From positions 37,089 through 101,088 of the forward strand of contig NZ_JALQCW010000025.1 in the NCBI RefSeq assembly GCF_023241715.1: DNA of 64,000 nt, written 5' to 3'. The notes under the pieces are model-generated. The model was not told the DNA's origin. It saw only the letters and a program-made list of their open reading frames with translations, and made no database searches. The position numbers and the translations under genes were made by a program. Within the stretch, counting starts at the first letter, position 1, and the number at the start of each line of letters is the position of its first letter. Below are positions 8,655-17,276 of this stretch, piece after piece. This DNA comes from Pseudomonas morbosilactucae. GTDB taxonomy: Bacteria; Pseudomonadota; Gammaproteobacteria; Pseudomonadales; Pseudomonadaceae.

Positions 8655-8696
8655 GAATTTTTATTCTACGGATTGCAATTAAAGAATGTTTATTCC
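8655..8696. promoter_or_regulatory. Tandem AT-rich operator, copies 29 bp apart
   Basis: Two dyads, GAATTTTTATTC (8655-8666) and GAATGTTTATTC (8684-8695), start exactly 29 bp apart and 43-84 bp before the Gfo/Idh start codon. The same motif and the same 29-bp offset occur at 39630/39659 and 51392/51421 in the inositol locus, so this gene is a candidate member of the iolR (RpiR-type) regulon. Confidence 0.55.
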
Positions 8697-8738
8697 ATAA
8701 ATAAGCTTTCCTACAACAATAATTCTACGGGGGCAGTT

Positions 8739-9845
8739 ATGCGCGAACTTGGAATCGGCTTGATCGGCACGGGGTTTATGGGCCGTGCCCACGCCTTGGC
8801 GTTTCGCAATGTCAGCGCGGTGTTCGAACTGCCGGTGCGCCTGCACCTGGCGGCCCTGGCCGATGCCGATGGCCAGCGGGCGCGCCATTGCGCCAGCGCC
8901 TGGGGCTTCGAACGGGCCCACAGCGATTGGCAGCAATTGATCGACGACCCCAAGGTCAACCTGGTGGCCATCACCACCCCCAACCACCTGCACTTCCCCA
9001 TGGCCATGGCCGCGCTGGCGGCCGGCAAGGCGGTGTACTGCGAAAAGCCCCTGGCCGTCAGCGTCGAGCAGGCCCAGCAGATGCAGCAAGCGGCCCAGGC
9101 AGCCGGCGTGGTCACCCGGGTCGGCTACAACTACCAGCACAACCCGATGATCGTGCTCGCCCGGGAATTGATCGACAGCGGTCAACTGGGACAGTTGATC
9201 AGTTTCCAGGGTGAGTTCAGCGAAGACTTCATGGCCGATCCCCAGTCGCCGTTTTCCTGGCGTTGTGAGGAACAGCATGCCGGCGGCGCTCTGGCCGACC
9301 TGGGCAGCCACCTGCTGGCCATGGCCCGCTACCTGATGGGCCACGTGCAAGCCGTGTGCGCCGATACCCAGACCGTCCACGGGCAGCGCCCGGCCAGCAG
9401 CGGCAGCCGCGAACTCAAACCCATCGTCATCGATGACCAGGCCCACGCCCTGCTGCGTTTTGCCAATGGCGCCCGGGGCACCTTCAGCAGCAGCTGGCTC
9501 AAGCACGGCTACAAGAACCACCTGAGTTTCGAGATCAGCGGCACCCTCGGCACCCTGGCCTTCGATCAGGAACGGCTCAACGAACTGCGCCTGTACCGGG
9601 TTGGCCAGGAAGGCTTCCAGCGCCTGCTGGCCGGTCCCGCCCTGCCCGGCTACGCCGCCTTCAGCCCGGCGCCGGGGCACCAACTGGGGTACAACGAATT
9701 GAAGACCCTGGAAGTGCACGAACTGATCCTGGCCCAGGTGGGCCAAGGCCAGCGCGGCACGGATTTCCAGGAAGCCCTGGAAGTCGAGCGCCTGGCCACG
9801 GCCATTCGTGTGGCCGCGCGGGAGCAACGCTGGGTCAACCTATAA
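8739..9845 (+). CDS. Gfo/Idh/MocA-family dehydrogenase, probable inositol-regulon member
   Basis: NAD(P)-dependent sugar or cyclitol dehydrogenase, 368 residues. The N-terminal Rossmann motif GLIGTGFMGRAHA is near residues 8-20 and the family signature CEKPLAV is near 105. The C-terminal alpha/beta domain begins with GYNYQHNPM and contains the conserved GGALADLGSHLL. The start at 8739 follows ACGGGGGCAG; the frame runs 165 nt further upstream through the operator region, which is unlikely to be coding. It stands alone in front of a convergent operon. The shared operator motif suggests an inositol-type substrate (for example scyllo-inositol or a methylated inositol), which is inference. Confidence 0.9.
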   Translation: MRELGIGLIGTGFMGRAHALAFRNVSAVFELPVRLHLAALADADGQRARHCASAWGFERAHSDWQQLIDDPKVNLVAITTPNHLHFPMAMAALAAGKAVYCEKPLAVSVEQAQQMQQAAQAAGVVTRVGYNYQHNPMIVLARELIDSGQLGQLISFQGEFSEDFMADPQSPFSWRCEEQHAGGALADLGSHLLAMARYLMGHVQAVCADTQTVHGQRPASSGSRELKPIVIDDQAHALLRFANGARGTFSSSWLKHGYKNHLSFEISGTLGTLAFDQERLNELRLYRVGQEGFQRLLAGPALPGYAAFSPAPGHQLGYNELKTLEVHELILAQVGQGQRGTDFQEALEVERLATAIRVAAREQRWVNL

Positions 9846-9866
9846 CCACCTGCTGGCCGCCGACGC

Positions 9867-11300
9867 CTAGGCCAGGGCGGCCAACCGGGCGGCCAGGGCC
9901 TTGGCCTGGAGGGCTACGTCGGTCACCGCGGTGCTCTCCCACCACAGGCCACGCAACGGCGGCCCCATGGCAAACAAACGCGCACTGACCTGCCCCTGGG
10001 CATCCCGCACGGCGCCACCGGGGTCTGCGGCAATCCCCAACGCCAACGGCCCCGGCTGGATCAACCCGCGCGCCAGCAATTGCCGGGGCAAAGGCCGCGC
10101 CACCCGCCGCCAGTCGTACTCGATGCCACTGGAGTTGATCAAGGCATCCCCGCTGACCCAACTCACCTCCTTTTCACCCCGCCGACGCAGGGCAATCGAC
10201 AGGCGCCCATCGCCGCTCGGTTCCAGGCCCTTGAACGAAGCGGCGTGAATGTGCAAACGCCCCTCATCGTGCAAACGCGCCACCAGCTCGGCACTCAAGG
10301 GCGGCGAACGATGGTGATGACTCTCCCACCAGGGCCTGACATGGCGCACGAACTGCCGCCGTTGCAGGTCCGTGGCCTGGCTCCATAAACGGCCGATATG
10401 GGCGCGCACCGTGTCTAGCGGCGCTTGCCAATCCACACCCTGTGCCTGGGCCAGGCGACATTGCCGACGCAGTTCGCGCACCAGTTGCCGCGGGCTGCGT
10501 AGGCGATGGTCGGCCGCCAGAAAGTCCTCCCAGGCCGGCGGCTGGCGGCGCACATGGGGCAACAGGCCGTGACGGGAAAACACCTCGATCGGCCCGCGAT
10601 GCCCGGCCTGCTCCAGGGACACCACCGCATCCACCATGGTCAGCCCGGAACCGATGATCAGCACCGTGCCTTGCGGGTCCAGCTGAGCCATGGCGTTCAG
10701 GTCCCAAGGGTCCACTGCCGCCGCGTTCAAGCCGCTGGATTGGGTCTGCGGGGTCCGCGCCGCCGGGAACATGCCCGTGGCCAGCACGGCCAAGGCGCCG
10801 TGCAGTTGCCGACCGTCGCCCAGGCTCAACAGCGTCCCGCCCTCCGTCACTTGCAGGTCCACCACCTCGCCCTGCACATGTTCGACGCTGGAACCGTATT
10901 GCGCGCCGACTTGCCGCGCCTCTTCCAGGCGTTGCTGGACATAGAGGCCAAAGATCCCCCGGGGCGGAAACAACTCGCTGACCGGCACCGCCTGCTGCCG
11001 GGACTCCGGCCAGCCGCCTGCGTCGATATAGGCCTGCAACCACTGGGTCAGGTCGTCGGCGTTATCCGGGTCGACGCTCATGCGCGCCGCGTTGCCATTG
11101 AGGGTGTGCCCCAGCTCCACCGCACTGTAGGCCTCGCCGCGCCCCAACTCGCTGCGCGGTTCGATCACCCGCAGCCGACGCCGGCCCGGCAGGCGCAGCA
11201 ACTGCAGCGCCAGCAAGGCACCGCTGAGGCCGCCGCCGACGATCAGGATCTCGTCGCCACGGGTGGCGGGGTTCGCCTGTCCGCTCTGTGTTTCGCTCAT
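9867..11300 (-). CDS. FAD/NAD(P)-binding protein of the YdhS/COG4529 type
   Basis: Flavoprotein of 477 residues and last gene of the sigma-54-type operon. The N-terminal dinucleotide-binding motif ILIVGGGLSGALLALQLL is near 18-35, and a second nucleotide-binding segment TVLIIGSGLTMVDAVVSLE is near 210. The family contains uncharacterised oxidoreductases and hydroxyacylglutathione-type flavoproteins without an assigned reaction. It lies 13 bp after the second ABC ATPase gene. A likely role is electron transfer or oxidation in the pathway of the imported compound; this comes from position only. Confidence 0.8.
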   Translation of the reverse strand: MSETQSGQANPATRGDEILIVGGGLSGALLALQLLRLPGRRRLRVIEPRSELGRGEAYSAVELGHTLNGNAARMSVDPDNADDLTQWLQAYIDAGGWPESRQQAVPVSELFPPRGIFGLYVQQRLEEARQVGAQYGSSVEHVQGEVVDLQVTEGGTLLSLGDGRQLHGALAVLATGMFPAARTPQTQSSGLNAAAVDPWDLNAMAQLDPQGTVLIIGSGLTMVDAVVSLEQAGHRGPIEVFSRHGLLPHVRRQPPAWEDFLAADHRLRSPRQLVRELRRQCRLAQAQGVDWQAPLDTVRAHIGRLWSQATDLQRRQFVRHVRPWWESHHHRSPPLSAELVARLHDEGRLHIHAASFKGLEPSGDGRLSIALRRRGEKEVSWVSGDALINSSGIEYDWRRVARPLPRQLLARGLIQPGPLALGIAADPGGAVRDAQGQVSARLFAMGPPLRGLWWESTAVTDVALQAKALAARLAALA

Positions 11301-11313
11301 GGGGTTCTCACGG

Positions 11314-12081
11314 TCAGTGTTTGCCTAGGTAGAAATCGTGCAGGTCGCCCCGGGCCAACAAGGCCTCGGCCGTCCCGGACAGGGCCACGCGGCCGGTGTC
11401 GAGCACATAGGCATGGGAGGCGTACTTGAGCGCCACATTAATATTTTGCTCGGCAATCAGAAAGCTCACCTGAGCCTCGCGATTGAGCTGAGCCACGATC
11501 TGAAAAATCTCTTGGACGATAATAGGCGCCAAACCCATGGACGGTTCATCCAGCAGTACCAAAGTAGGACGGGTCATCAGCGCCCGGCCAATGGCGACCA
11601 TCTGCTGCTCGCCGCCAGAGGTCAGCCCGGCCTGGGTCTTGCGCTTGGTCTTGAGCCGCGGGAACCAGGCATAGATCCGCTCCAGGTCCTGCTCCATTTC
11701 CCGCCGCCCCAGGCCACGCACAAAACCGCCGCTGCGCAGGTTGTCTTCCACCGTCAACTGGGAGAACACATGGCGCCCCTCCAGCACGTGGACCATGCCC
11801 TGGCGCACACGCTGGCTGGGGTCGGCGCTGGCGGTGTCCGCGCCCTGGAAGTGGATGCTGCCGCGGCTGACCTCGGCCCGTTCGGCCCGCAGCAACCCGG
11901 ACACGGCCTTGAGGGTGGTGCTCTTGCCGGCGCCGTTGGCCCCCAGCAAGGCAACGATGCCGCCCTTGGGCACGCTCAGGGAAACACCGGCCACGGCGAG
12001 GATCGCCCCGTCGTAGATCACCTCGATATCCCGTACTTGCAACAGTTCATCGACCCCGGGGGCCGTGGCGGCGTGGTTCAT
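11314..12081 (-). CDS. Liv-type ABC transporter ATP-binding protein (LivF-like)
   Basis: Cytoplasmic ATPase of a hydrophobic-amino-acid-type importer, 255 residues. Walker A GANGAGKSTT, signature LTSGGEQQMVAIG and Walker B LVLLDEPSMG are all intact, so it should be active. It lies 3 bp downstream of the binding-protein gene. Together with the LivG-like ATPase, two permeases and the binding protein it makes a complete importer. LivF rather than LivG assignment is from length and the GLAPIIVQEIF segment after Walker B. Confidence 0.92.
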   Translation of the reverse strand: MNHAATAPGVDELLQVRDIEVIYDGAILAVAGVSLSVPKGGIVALLGANGAGKSTTLKAVSGLLRAERAEVSRGSIHFQGADTASADPSQRVRQGMVHVLEGRHVFSQLTVEDNLRSGGFVRGLGRREMEQDLERIYAWFPRLKTKRKTQAGLTSGGEQQMVAIGRALMTRPTLVLLDEPSMGLAPIIVQEIFQIVAQLNREAQVSFLIAEQNINVALKYASHAYVLDTGRVALSGTAEALLARGDLHDFYLGKH

Positions 12082-12084
12082 GGT

Positions 12085-13425
12085 TTATTCATCCCCGGTG
12101 CAAGTGCGTGGCGTGAGGTTTTTCTCCTTGGCGAACGCGGCGGATTTCTCGTCGATCAACGGCCGCAGCAGCGCGCGGTCGGCGGCGATCCAGTCGCTAA
12201 CCAGGGTCCAGTTGGCCCCGTCCCACTGCTGCACCCGCGCCGAACCGCCACCTTCATGGTCGCTGCAAGACAGCTTGAGGTTTTGCATCAGGCCCAGGTA
12301 GCCCATGTCCTTGAGGCGCGCATCGTCGATGTTCAGGTGTTCCAGGCCCCAGCGCCCTTCCTCGCCATTGAGTGGGCGCTTGCCGAACTTGCCCTGGGCG
12401 GTACGGATGGCTTCCACCGCTACGGCCGCGTTCACCAGGCCGGAGTTGTAGTAGACGCTGCCGAAGTTCTTCTGGTCCTTGAGGTCGCTCAGGCCCTTGT
12501 CGAGGATGTACTGCTTGAGGCGCTTGTGGATCTCGAAATCCGCCCCGGCCGGGTACGGGGTCAACGCCAGGTAGCCTTTGGCCGCAGGGCCGGCGGGCAA
12601 CACGTCTTCGCTGGAGCTGGCCCAGATGTCGCCGACGATATGGTCCACCGGGAAGCCGAAACGGGCCGCCGTCTTCACCGCCACCGGAGTCGAGACGCCC
12701 CAGGTCCGCAGGAACACCCAATCCGGGTTCAGCTGGCGCACCTGGCGCCACTGGGCGGACTGTTCGTTGCCCGGGTCGGCCACAGGGATCTGGATGTTCT
12801 CGAAGCCGTATTTCTCGGCCAGCAGCTTCAGCGGCCCGAGGGTTTCCCGACCATAGGCGGAGTCGTGGTAGACGGTGGCGATTTTCTTGCCCTTGAGCTT
12901 GTCGAACCCGCCCTCACGCTGGGCGATGTAGTTCACCAGGGCCGACGCTTCGCTGTAGAAGGTCAACATCACCGGGAAGTTGTAGGGGAACACCTTGCCG
13001 TCGGTGGCTTCGGTACGCCCGTAACCCAGGGTAATCAGCGGGATTTTGTCCACCTCGGCCCGCTCGCTCAGGGCATAGGCCGCCGGCGCGCCATTGGGCT
13101 GGTAGACCGCCACCGGGGCGCCGTCCAGGCCCTTCTTGAAGCGCTCGTAGCATTCGATGCCCTTCTCTGCGGTCCACTCGGTCTCGCATTCCTGCCACAC
13201 CAGCTTGACCCCGTTGATCCCGCCTTCAACCCGGTTGATGTAGTTCAGGTAGTCGATCATCCCGGCCCAGACCTGCACGCCACTGGAGGCGTAGGCGCCC
13301 ACCCGGTAGGTGGCCAGGGGGAAGAATTGCTGATCGGCCGCGGCCTGGGCCGCCGGCACCGCCGCGCCGAACACCGTCAGGGCCAGGGCAGCGCCGGCCA
13401 GGGATTTTTTCAAGGATGCACGCAT
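12085..13425 (-). CDS. Periplasmic type-1 substrate-binding protein of the Liv-type importer
   Basis: Secreted solute-binding protein, 446 residues, longer than ordinary LivJ/LivK (about 370). A signal peptide with a hydrophobic AGAALALTVFGAAVPAAQA precedes mature ADQQFF. The opening of the mature part (YRVGAYASSGVQVWAGMIDY) and the Cys-containing CETEWTAEKGIECYERF place it in the larger ABC-type branched-chain or urea-like binding group. Substrate is unknown; the neighbouring SfnB-type and LLM oxidoreductases make an organosulfur or amide compound plausible. Confidence 0.88.
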   Translation of the reverse strand: MRASLKKSLAGAALALTVFGAAVPAAQAAADQQFFPLATYRVGAYASSGVQVWAGMIDYLNYINRVEGGINGVKLVWQECETEWTAEKGIECYERFKKGLDGAPVAVYQPNGAPAAYALSERAEVDKIPLITLGYGRTEATDGKVFPYNFPVMLTFYSEASALVNYIAQREGGFDKLKGKKIATVYHDSAYGRETLGPLKLLAEKYGFENIQIPVADPGNEQSAQWRQVRQLNPDWVFLRTWGVSTPVAVKTAARFGFPVDHIVGDIWASSSEDVLPAGPAAKGYLALTPYPAGADFEIHKRLKQYILDKGLSDLKDQKNFGSVYYNSGLVNAAVAVEAIRTAQGKFGKRPLNGEEGRWGLEHLNIDDARLKDMGYLGLMQNLKLSCSDHEGGGSARVQQWDGANWTLVSDWIAADRALLRPLIDEKSAAFAKEKNLTPRTCTGDE

Positions 13426-13452
13426 AGGTTTTCTCGAATAAGGGTGAAGGAT

Positions 13453-14502
13453 TCAGAAGCGCAGCGGCCACTGAGCCAAACGTTGAGCCAGGTTTTTCAA
13501 CAGGCGAATCAGGCCTTCCGGCTCCTTGATCAGGAACAGGATGATCAGCACGCCAAAAATGATTTTCTGCAGGTTCTGCAATTGCCCGGCATCCACCGAA
13601 CCGCCCAGCAACGCTTGTCCGGCGTGGCTGAGGAAGATCGGCAGCAGGCTGATAAAGGCCGCACCGACGAAGTTGCCGGCCACGCTGCCCATGCCGCCGA
13701 TAATGATGATGAAGAGGATCTGGAACGAGCGATTGATATCGAAGCTGCCGGCGCTGGCCGTGCCCAGGTAGGCAAAGGCCCACAGCGCCCCGGCAATCCC
13801 CAGGTAAAAGGAGCTGACGGCGAACGCCAGGCGCTTGTAGCGCGCCACCGGGATGCCGATCACCGCTGCGGCGGTGTCCATGTCGCGGATGGCCATCCAG
13901 TTGCGCCCGGTCTGGCTTTTCACCAGGTTCAGCGCCACCCAGGTCAGCAGCACCACCGTGACCAGGGTCAGCAGGTAGCGGCCCTGGGGGGTGTTCAGGT
14001 CATGGCCGAACAGCTCCAGGCGCGGCGCGGAAATGGTCCCCGAGGAGCCGTAGTTGTAGAACCAGGGAAACTTGACGAACAGCCACTCCAGGAAGAACTG
14101 CGCCGCCAGAGTGGTGACCATCAAGTAAAAGCCCTTGATCCGCGAACTGGGCAAGCCGAACAGCAAGCCGACCAAGGCGCTGATCAGGCCGCCGCCAAGC
14201 AGCGCCACTGGCAACCCCAGCTCCGGCAACCGCAGGAGAAAGCCATAGGTGGCAAAGGCCCCCACCGCCATGAAGCCGGCCGCCCCCACCGAGGTCTGGC
14301 CGGTGTAGCCGGTCAGCAGGTTCAGGCCCAGGCCGGCCAGGGACAGCACCAGGAACGGAATCAAAATAGCGTTCAGCCAATAGTCGTTGCCCAGCAGCGG
14401 CACCAGCACGAACGCCAGCAGCAACAGGCCGATCAAGCCCCAAGGCAGGCGGCGCTGGACCAGCAGCAGCGGCGCGGTGGGATGGGTCAAGGGAATGGAC
14501 AT
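13453..14502 (-). CDS. Liv-type ABC transporter permease (LivM-like)
   Basis: Inner-membrane permease, 349 residues, with about nine hydrophobic segments and the family motif GLNLLTGYTGQTSVGAAGF near 55-75 and the EAA-like loop around DMDTAAAVIGIPVARYK. The ATG at 14502 gives a 4-bp gap after the LivH-like gene; an upstream extension of the frame overlaps that gene and is not used. It pairs with the LivH-like subunit to form the translocation channel. Confidence 0.9.
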   Translation of the reverse strand: MSIPLTHPTAPLLLVQRRLPWGLIGLLLLAFVLVPLLGNDYWLNAILIPFLVLSLAGLGLNLLTGYTGQTSVGAAGFMAVGAFATYGFLLRLPELGLPVALLGGGLISALVGLLFGLPSSRIKGFYLMVTTLAAQFFLEWLFVKFPWFYNYGSSGTISAPRLELFGHDLNTPQGRYLLTLVTVVLLTWVALNLVKSQTGRNWMAIRDMDTAAAVIGIPVARYKRLAFAVSSFYLGIAGALWAFAYLGTASAGSFDINRSFQILFIIIIGGMGSVAGNFVGAAFISLLPIFLSHAGQALLGGSVDAGQLQNLQKIIFGVLIILFLIKEPEGLIRLLKNLAQRLAQWPLRF

Positions 14503-14506
14503 GGGT

Positions 14507-15388
14507 TCACACTCGTTCGATGGCGCGCTCGCCGAACAGGCCGGCGGGACGGATATAGAGGAAGGCCAAGGCCAATGCATAAGCGAACCAAGGGGTGATG
14601 CCGCCACCGATCAACGGGCCGATATACACCTCGGCGAGGTTTTCCGCGGCGCCCACAATCAGCCCGCCGACAATCGCCCCGCCAATCGAGGTGAAGCCGC
14701 CGATGATCAGCACCGGCAAGGCCTTGAGCACCACCAGCGACAGCGAGAACTGCACGCCCTGGCGTGCGCCCCAGAGCAGCCCGGCCACCAGCCCCACCAC
14801 CCCGGCCACGGCCCAGACGATCTGCCAGATGCGGTTGAGGTTGATGCCGATGGACAGCGCCGCCGTGGTGTCATCGGCCACCGCCCGCAGCGACACGCCG
14901 ATCCGGGTCTTGTTGAACAGCAACGCCAGCACCGTCACCAGCACCACCGCCGACGCTGCGGCCACCAGGTCGAACTGGCTGACCATCAACGGCCCGAGAA
15001 ACAGCGGCACGTCGTCGATGCCCAGATCCAGGGCGCGTACCTGGGAGCCCATCAGGCCCTGGGCCAGGCCTTCGATGATGAACGACAGGCCGAGGGTCGC
15101 CATGAACAGGGTGATCTGCGAGCGATTGACCAGGGGCCGCAGCACCAGGCGCTCGATCAGCCAGGCCCCGGCGATCATCACCAGCACCGTCAACAACAGC
15201 GCCAGGGCAAAGGGCACCCCTTGCTCGTGCAGGCTGACAAAGGTCAGGGCGGCGAACAGCAGCATCGCGCCCTGGGCGAAGTTGAACACCCCGCTGGCCT
15301 TGTAGATCAGCACAAAACCGATGGCCACCAGGGAATACAGGGTGCCGGCAAGCAAGCCGCCGAGCAGGGTTTCGAGGAAGAAATTCAT
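14507..15388 (-). CDS. Liv-type ABC transporter permease (LivH-like)
   Basis: Inner-membrane permease of 293 residues with the typical LivH opening (LLGGLLAGTLYSLVAIGFVL) and the cytoplasmic loop AVADDTTAALSIGINLNRI that docks on the ATPase. The start codon overlaps the stop of the LivG-like gene by one base, implying translational coupling. Confidence 0.92.
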   Translation of the reverse strand: MNFFLETLLGGLLAGTLYSLVAIGFVLIYKASGVFNFAQGAMLLFAALTFVSLHEQGVPFALALLLTVLVMIAGAWLIERLVLRPLVNRSQITLFMATLGLSFIIEGLAQGLMGSQVRALDLGIDDVPLFLGPLMVSQFDLVAAASAVVLVTVLALLFNKTRIGVSLRAVADDTTAALSIGINLNRIWQIVWAVAGVVGLVAGLLWGARQGVQFSLSLVVLKALPVLIIGGFTSIGGAIVGGLIVGAAENLAEVYIGPLIGGGITPWFAYALALAFLYIRPAGLFGERAIERV

Positions 15389-16164
15389 TAATGCACCGCT
15401 CCCAGGTAAGCCGCGATCACCTCGGGGTTGGCCTGCACCTCGGCGGGCGTGCCGTCCCCCACTTTGCGTCCGTAGTCCAGCACCACCACGTGGTCGGACA
15501 GGCCCATGACCACGCCCATGTCGTGCTCGATCAACACCACGGTGGTGCCCAGGTCGCGGTTGATGTCGGCGATAAAGCGCGCCATGTCCTGTTTCTCCTC
15601 GGCGTTCATGCCGGCCATGGGCTCATCGAGCAACAGCAACTGCGGCCCGGCGATCAGCGCCCGGCCCAGCTCCACGCGCTTTTGCAGGCCATAGGGCAGG
15701 TTGCCCACCAGCACGTCGCGCTGGGCCTGGAGGTCGAGGAACTCGAGAATGCCCTGGGCCTGCTCGCGAAACGCTTCGGCCTCGCGCCGGGCCCGGGGCA
15801 GCCCCAGGGCCTGCTCGATAAAGTGGCTGCGGCTGTGCCGCGACAGCCCGGTGAGGATGTTGTCGATCACGCTCATCTTCTTGAACAGCGCGTTGTTCTG
15901 GAACGTCCGGCCAATGCCCCGGCGCGCGGCGCGCAAAGGGTCGATGCGCTTGAAGGGTTCGCGGTCAAAGACAATCGAGCCTTCGTCGAAGCGATAGACC
16001 CCATTGAGCAGGTTGAGCAGCGAACTCTTGCCCGCACCGTTGGGGCCGATCAGAGCGCAGATCTCGCCGCGCCGGACGTCGAACGACAGTTGGTTGATCG
16101 CCTTGACGCCCTTGAACGACAAGGACACGGCATTGACTTGAAGGATGGAGTCGGCTGCGCTCAT
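15388..16164 (-). CDS. Liv-type ABC transporter ATP-binding protein (LivG-like)
   Basis: Cytoplasmic ATPase, 258 residues, with Walker A GPNGAGKSSLL, signature LPYGLQKRVELGRAL and Walker B LLLLDEPMAG. The C-terminal GDGTPAEVQANPEVIAAYLG is the BCA_ABC extension typical of LivG. Its start overlaps the stop of the acyl-CoA-synthetase-like gene (ATGA), so the two are translationally coupled, an unusual union of transporter and enzyme-like protein. Confidence 0.92.
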   Translation of the reverse strand: MSAADSILQVNAVSLSFKGVKAINQLSFDVRRGEICALIGPNGAGKSSLLNLLNGVYRFDEGSIVFDREPFKRIDPLRAARRGIGRTFQNNALFKKMSVIDNILTGLSRHSRSHFIEQALGLPRARREAEAFREQAQGILEFLDLQAQRDVLVGNLPYGLQKRVELGRALIAGPQLLLLDEPMAGMNAEEKQDMARFIADINRDLGTTVVLIEHDMGVVMGLSDHVVVLDYGRKVGDGTPAEVQANPEVIAAYLGAVH

Positions 16165-17147
16165 GCGATATTCCGTTTGAATTCAGCCAGCCACACCGGC
16201 GCCGAGGACGTGCCGGGGCTGGCGCTGGGGGCCTGCCAGATAAAGTGCAGGCGCTGGAAACCCAGCAGCCGGCGCACACGGTTCTTCAGGAGGCGTTGCA
16301 GGGGTTGTTCCGGGTGGGCAAGGGCCCATTCGCACAGCCGGCGCCGCCAACTGCCCTGGGGCGCCAGGCGACCCTCGATCTCGTCCGCCACCCCTTGCAG
16401 GCGTTCGGCGGACAGCAACAGGCCGCTGGGCGCCACTTCACGCCGATCTCGGCTGGCCGCGCTGCGGCTTTCCGGGAAGGCCAGGCTGTGGCCGCTGTTC
16501 AACCATTGCTCTAGCAGCACCCCGAGACCGCCTTGCCATTCGGTGCCCTCCTCGCTCCACAGCTGGGCGGCCGGAGCGGAATGGCGCCAGCGGGTCTGGC
16601 GCTGGGGCGCTTCACTGGCGCCCAGCAGTTCGGAGAACTCCAGCACCGCCTGGTGCGCTTCGGGCAGGCGCGGCGCCCGTTGATTGGCAATCAGCAACTG
16701 CGGGGCGACGCTGTTCTGGCCAACGCTCACCCATTGCAGCAGTTGTTGCCGGCTCTGGATAAACGCATGGCTGGGTTGCAGGCGCCACAGGGCCTGACGC
16801 AGGGCTTCGGGGCCCAATTGGTCGCTGACACTGAGGACCTGGGCACCGATGCTCTGGGCCGCCAGGGCCAGCAGCAACAGGTTGGGTTCGAAGGCGCCAC
16901 TGAGCGCCAGCCGGGATTGCGCACTGAAGCCTTGCTGGCGCAGGCCATCGGCCAGGCGTTCGACGTCACGCAGGGTGTCGATCCAGCGCCAGGCGTACCA
17001 CTGGCCGTGGCGTTTGTGGCGCAGCGCGGTGTGCAGCGGGCTGATCTGCGCCCAGTGCTGCAACTGTTCCAGGGCCGCAGGCAGCCCCAGGTGGGTCGCC
17101 GCTGCCGAGTCCGCGACGGGCGAACGCTTGAGTTCATGCACGCTCAT
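16161..17147 (-). CDS. Truncated, probably non-catalytic acyl-CoA synthetase-like protein
   Basis: A 328-residue relative of long-chain AMP-forming acyl-CoA synthetases (normally 600 or more). The N-terminal part aligns with the usual fold (ALRHKRHGQWYAWRWIDTL onward) and the later segment REVAPSGLLLSAERLQGVA with the region preceding the acceptor motif. However, the phosphate loop (TSGTTG type) is replaced by SEEGTEW, the YGQTE-type motif is absent and the whole C-terminal lid domain is missing. It cannot adenylate by the known mechanism. The gene is embedded in the operon by an ATGA overlap and is not frameshifted, so it may be kept as a binding or scaffold protein. Full-length synthetases occur at this position in related importer clusters, as far as I recall. 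Confidence 0.7.
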   Translation of the reverse strand: MSVHELKRSPVADSAAATHLGLPAALEQLQHWAQISPLHTALRHKRHGQWYAWRWIDTLRDVERLADGLRQQGFSAQSRLALSGAFEPNLLLLALAAQSIGAQVLSVSDQLGPEALRQALWRLQPSHAFIQSRQQLLQWVSVGQNSVAPQLLIANQRAPRLPEAHQAVLEFSELLGASEAPQRQTRWRHSAPAAQLWSEEGTEWQGGLGVLLEQWLNSGHSLAFPESRSAASRDRREVAPSGLLLSAERLQGVADEIEGRLAPQGSWRRRLCEWALAHPEQPLQRLLKNRVRRLLGFQRLHFIWQAPSASPGTSSAPVWLAEFKRNIA

Positions 17148-17200
17148 TGAGTACCTCGCTTACGTGGGCAAAAAGCATGCGGTGGTCCGCTGGCTGAAAT

Positions 17201-17224
17201 GGCAGGGGCTGCTCAGCCCCTGCC
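17201..17224. repeat. Perfect inverted repeat between operon genes
   Basis: GGCAGGGGCTG and CAGCCCCTGCC form an 11-bp arm pair with a 2-nt centre, in the 129-bp gap between the LLM gene and the synthetase-like gene. No T tract follows on either strand, so a partial terminator or RNA-processing hairpin setting the enzyme/transporter ratio is more likely than full termination. Confidence 0.5.
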
Positions 17225-17276
17225 TGGGAAACCGGTGCCGACCCCGCCGGGGCCGGCGAATGGGCGCTGCCGGCAA

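Noticed and set aside
11338..14598. Plus-strand open frame of 1086 codons antisense to the Liv-type transporter genes
   Set aside because: High-GC shadow frame rich in His, Gln and Gly with no domain; the minus-strand genes have clear family motifs and starts.
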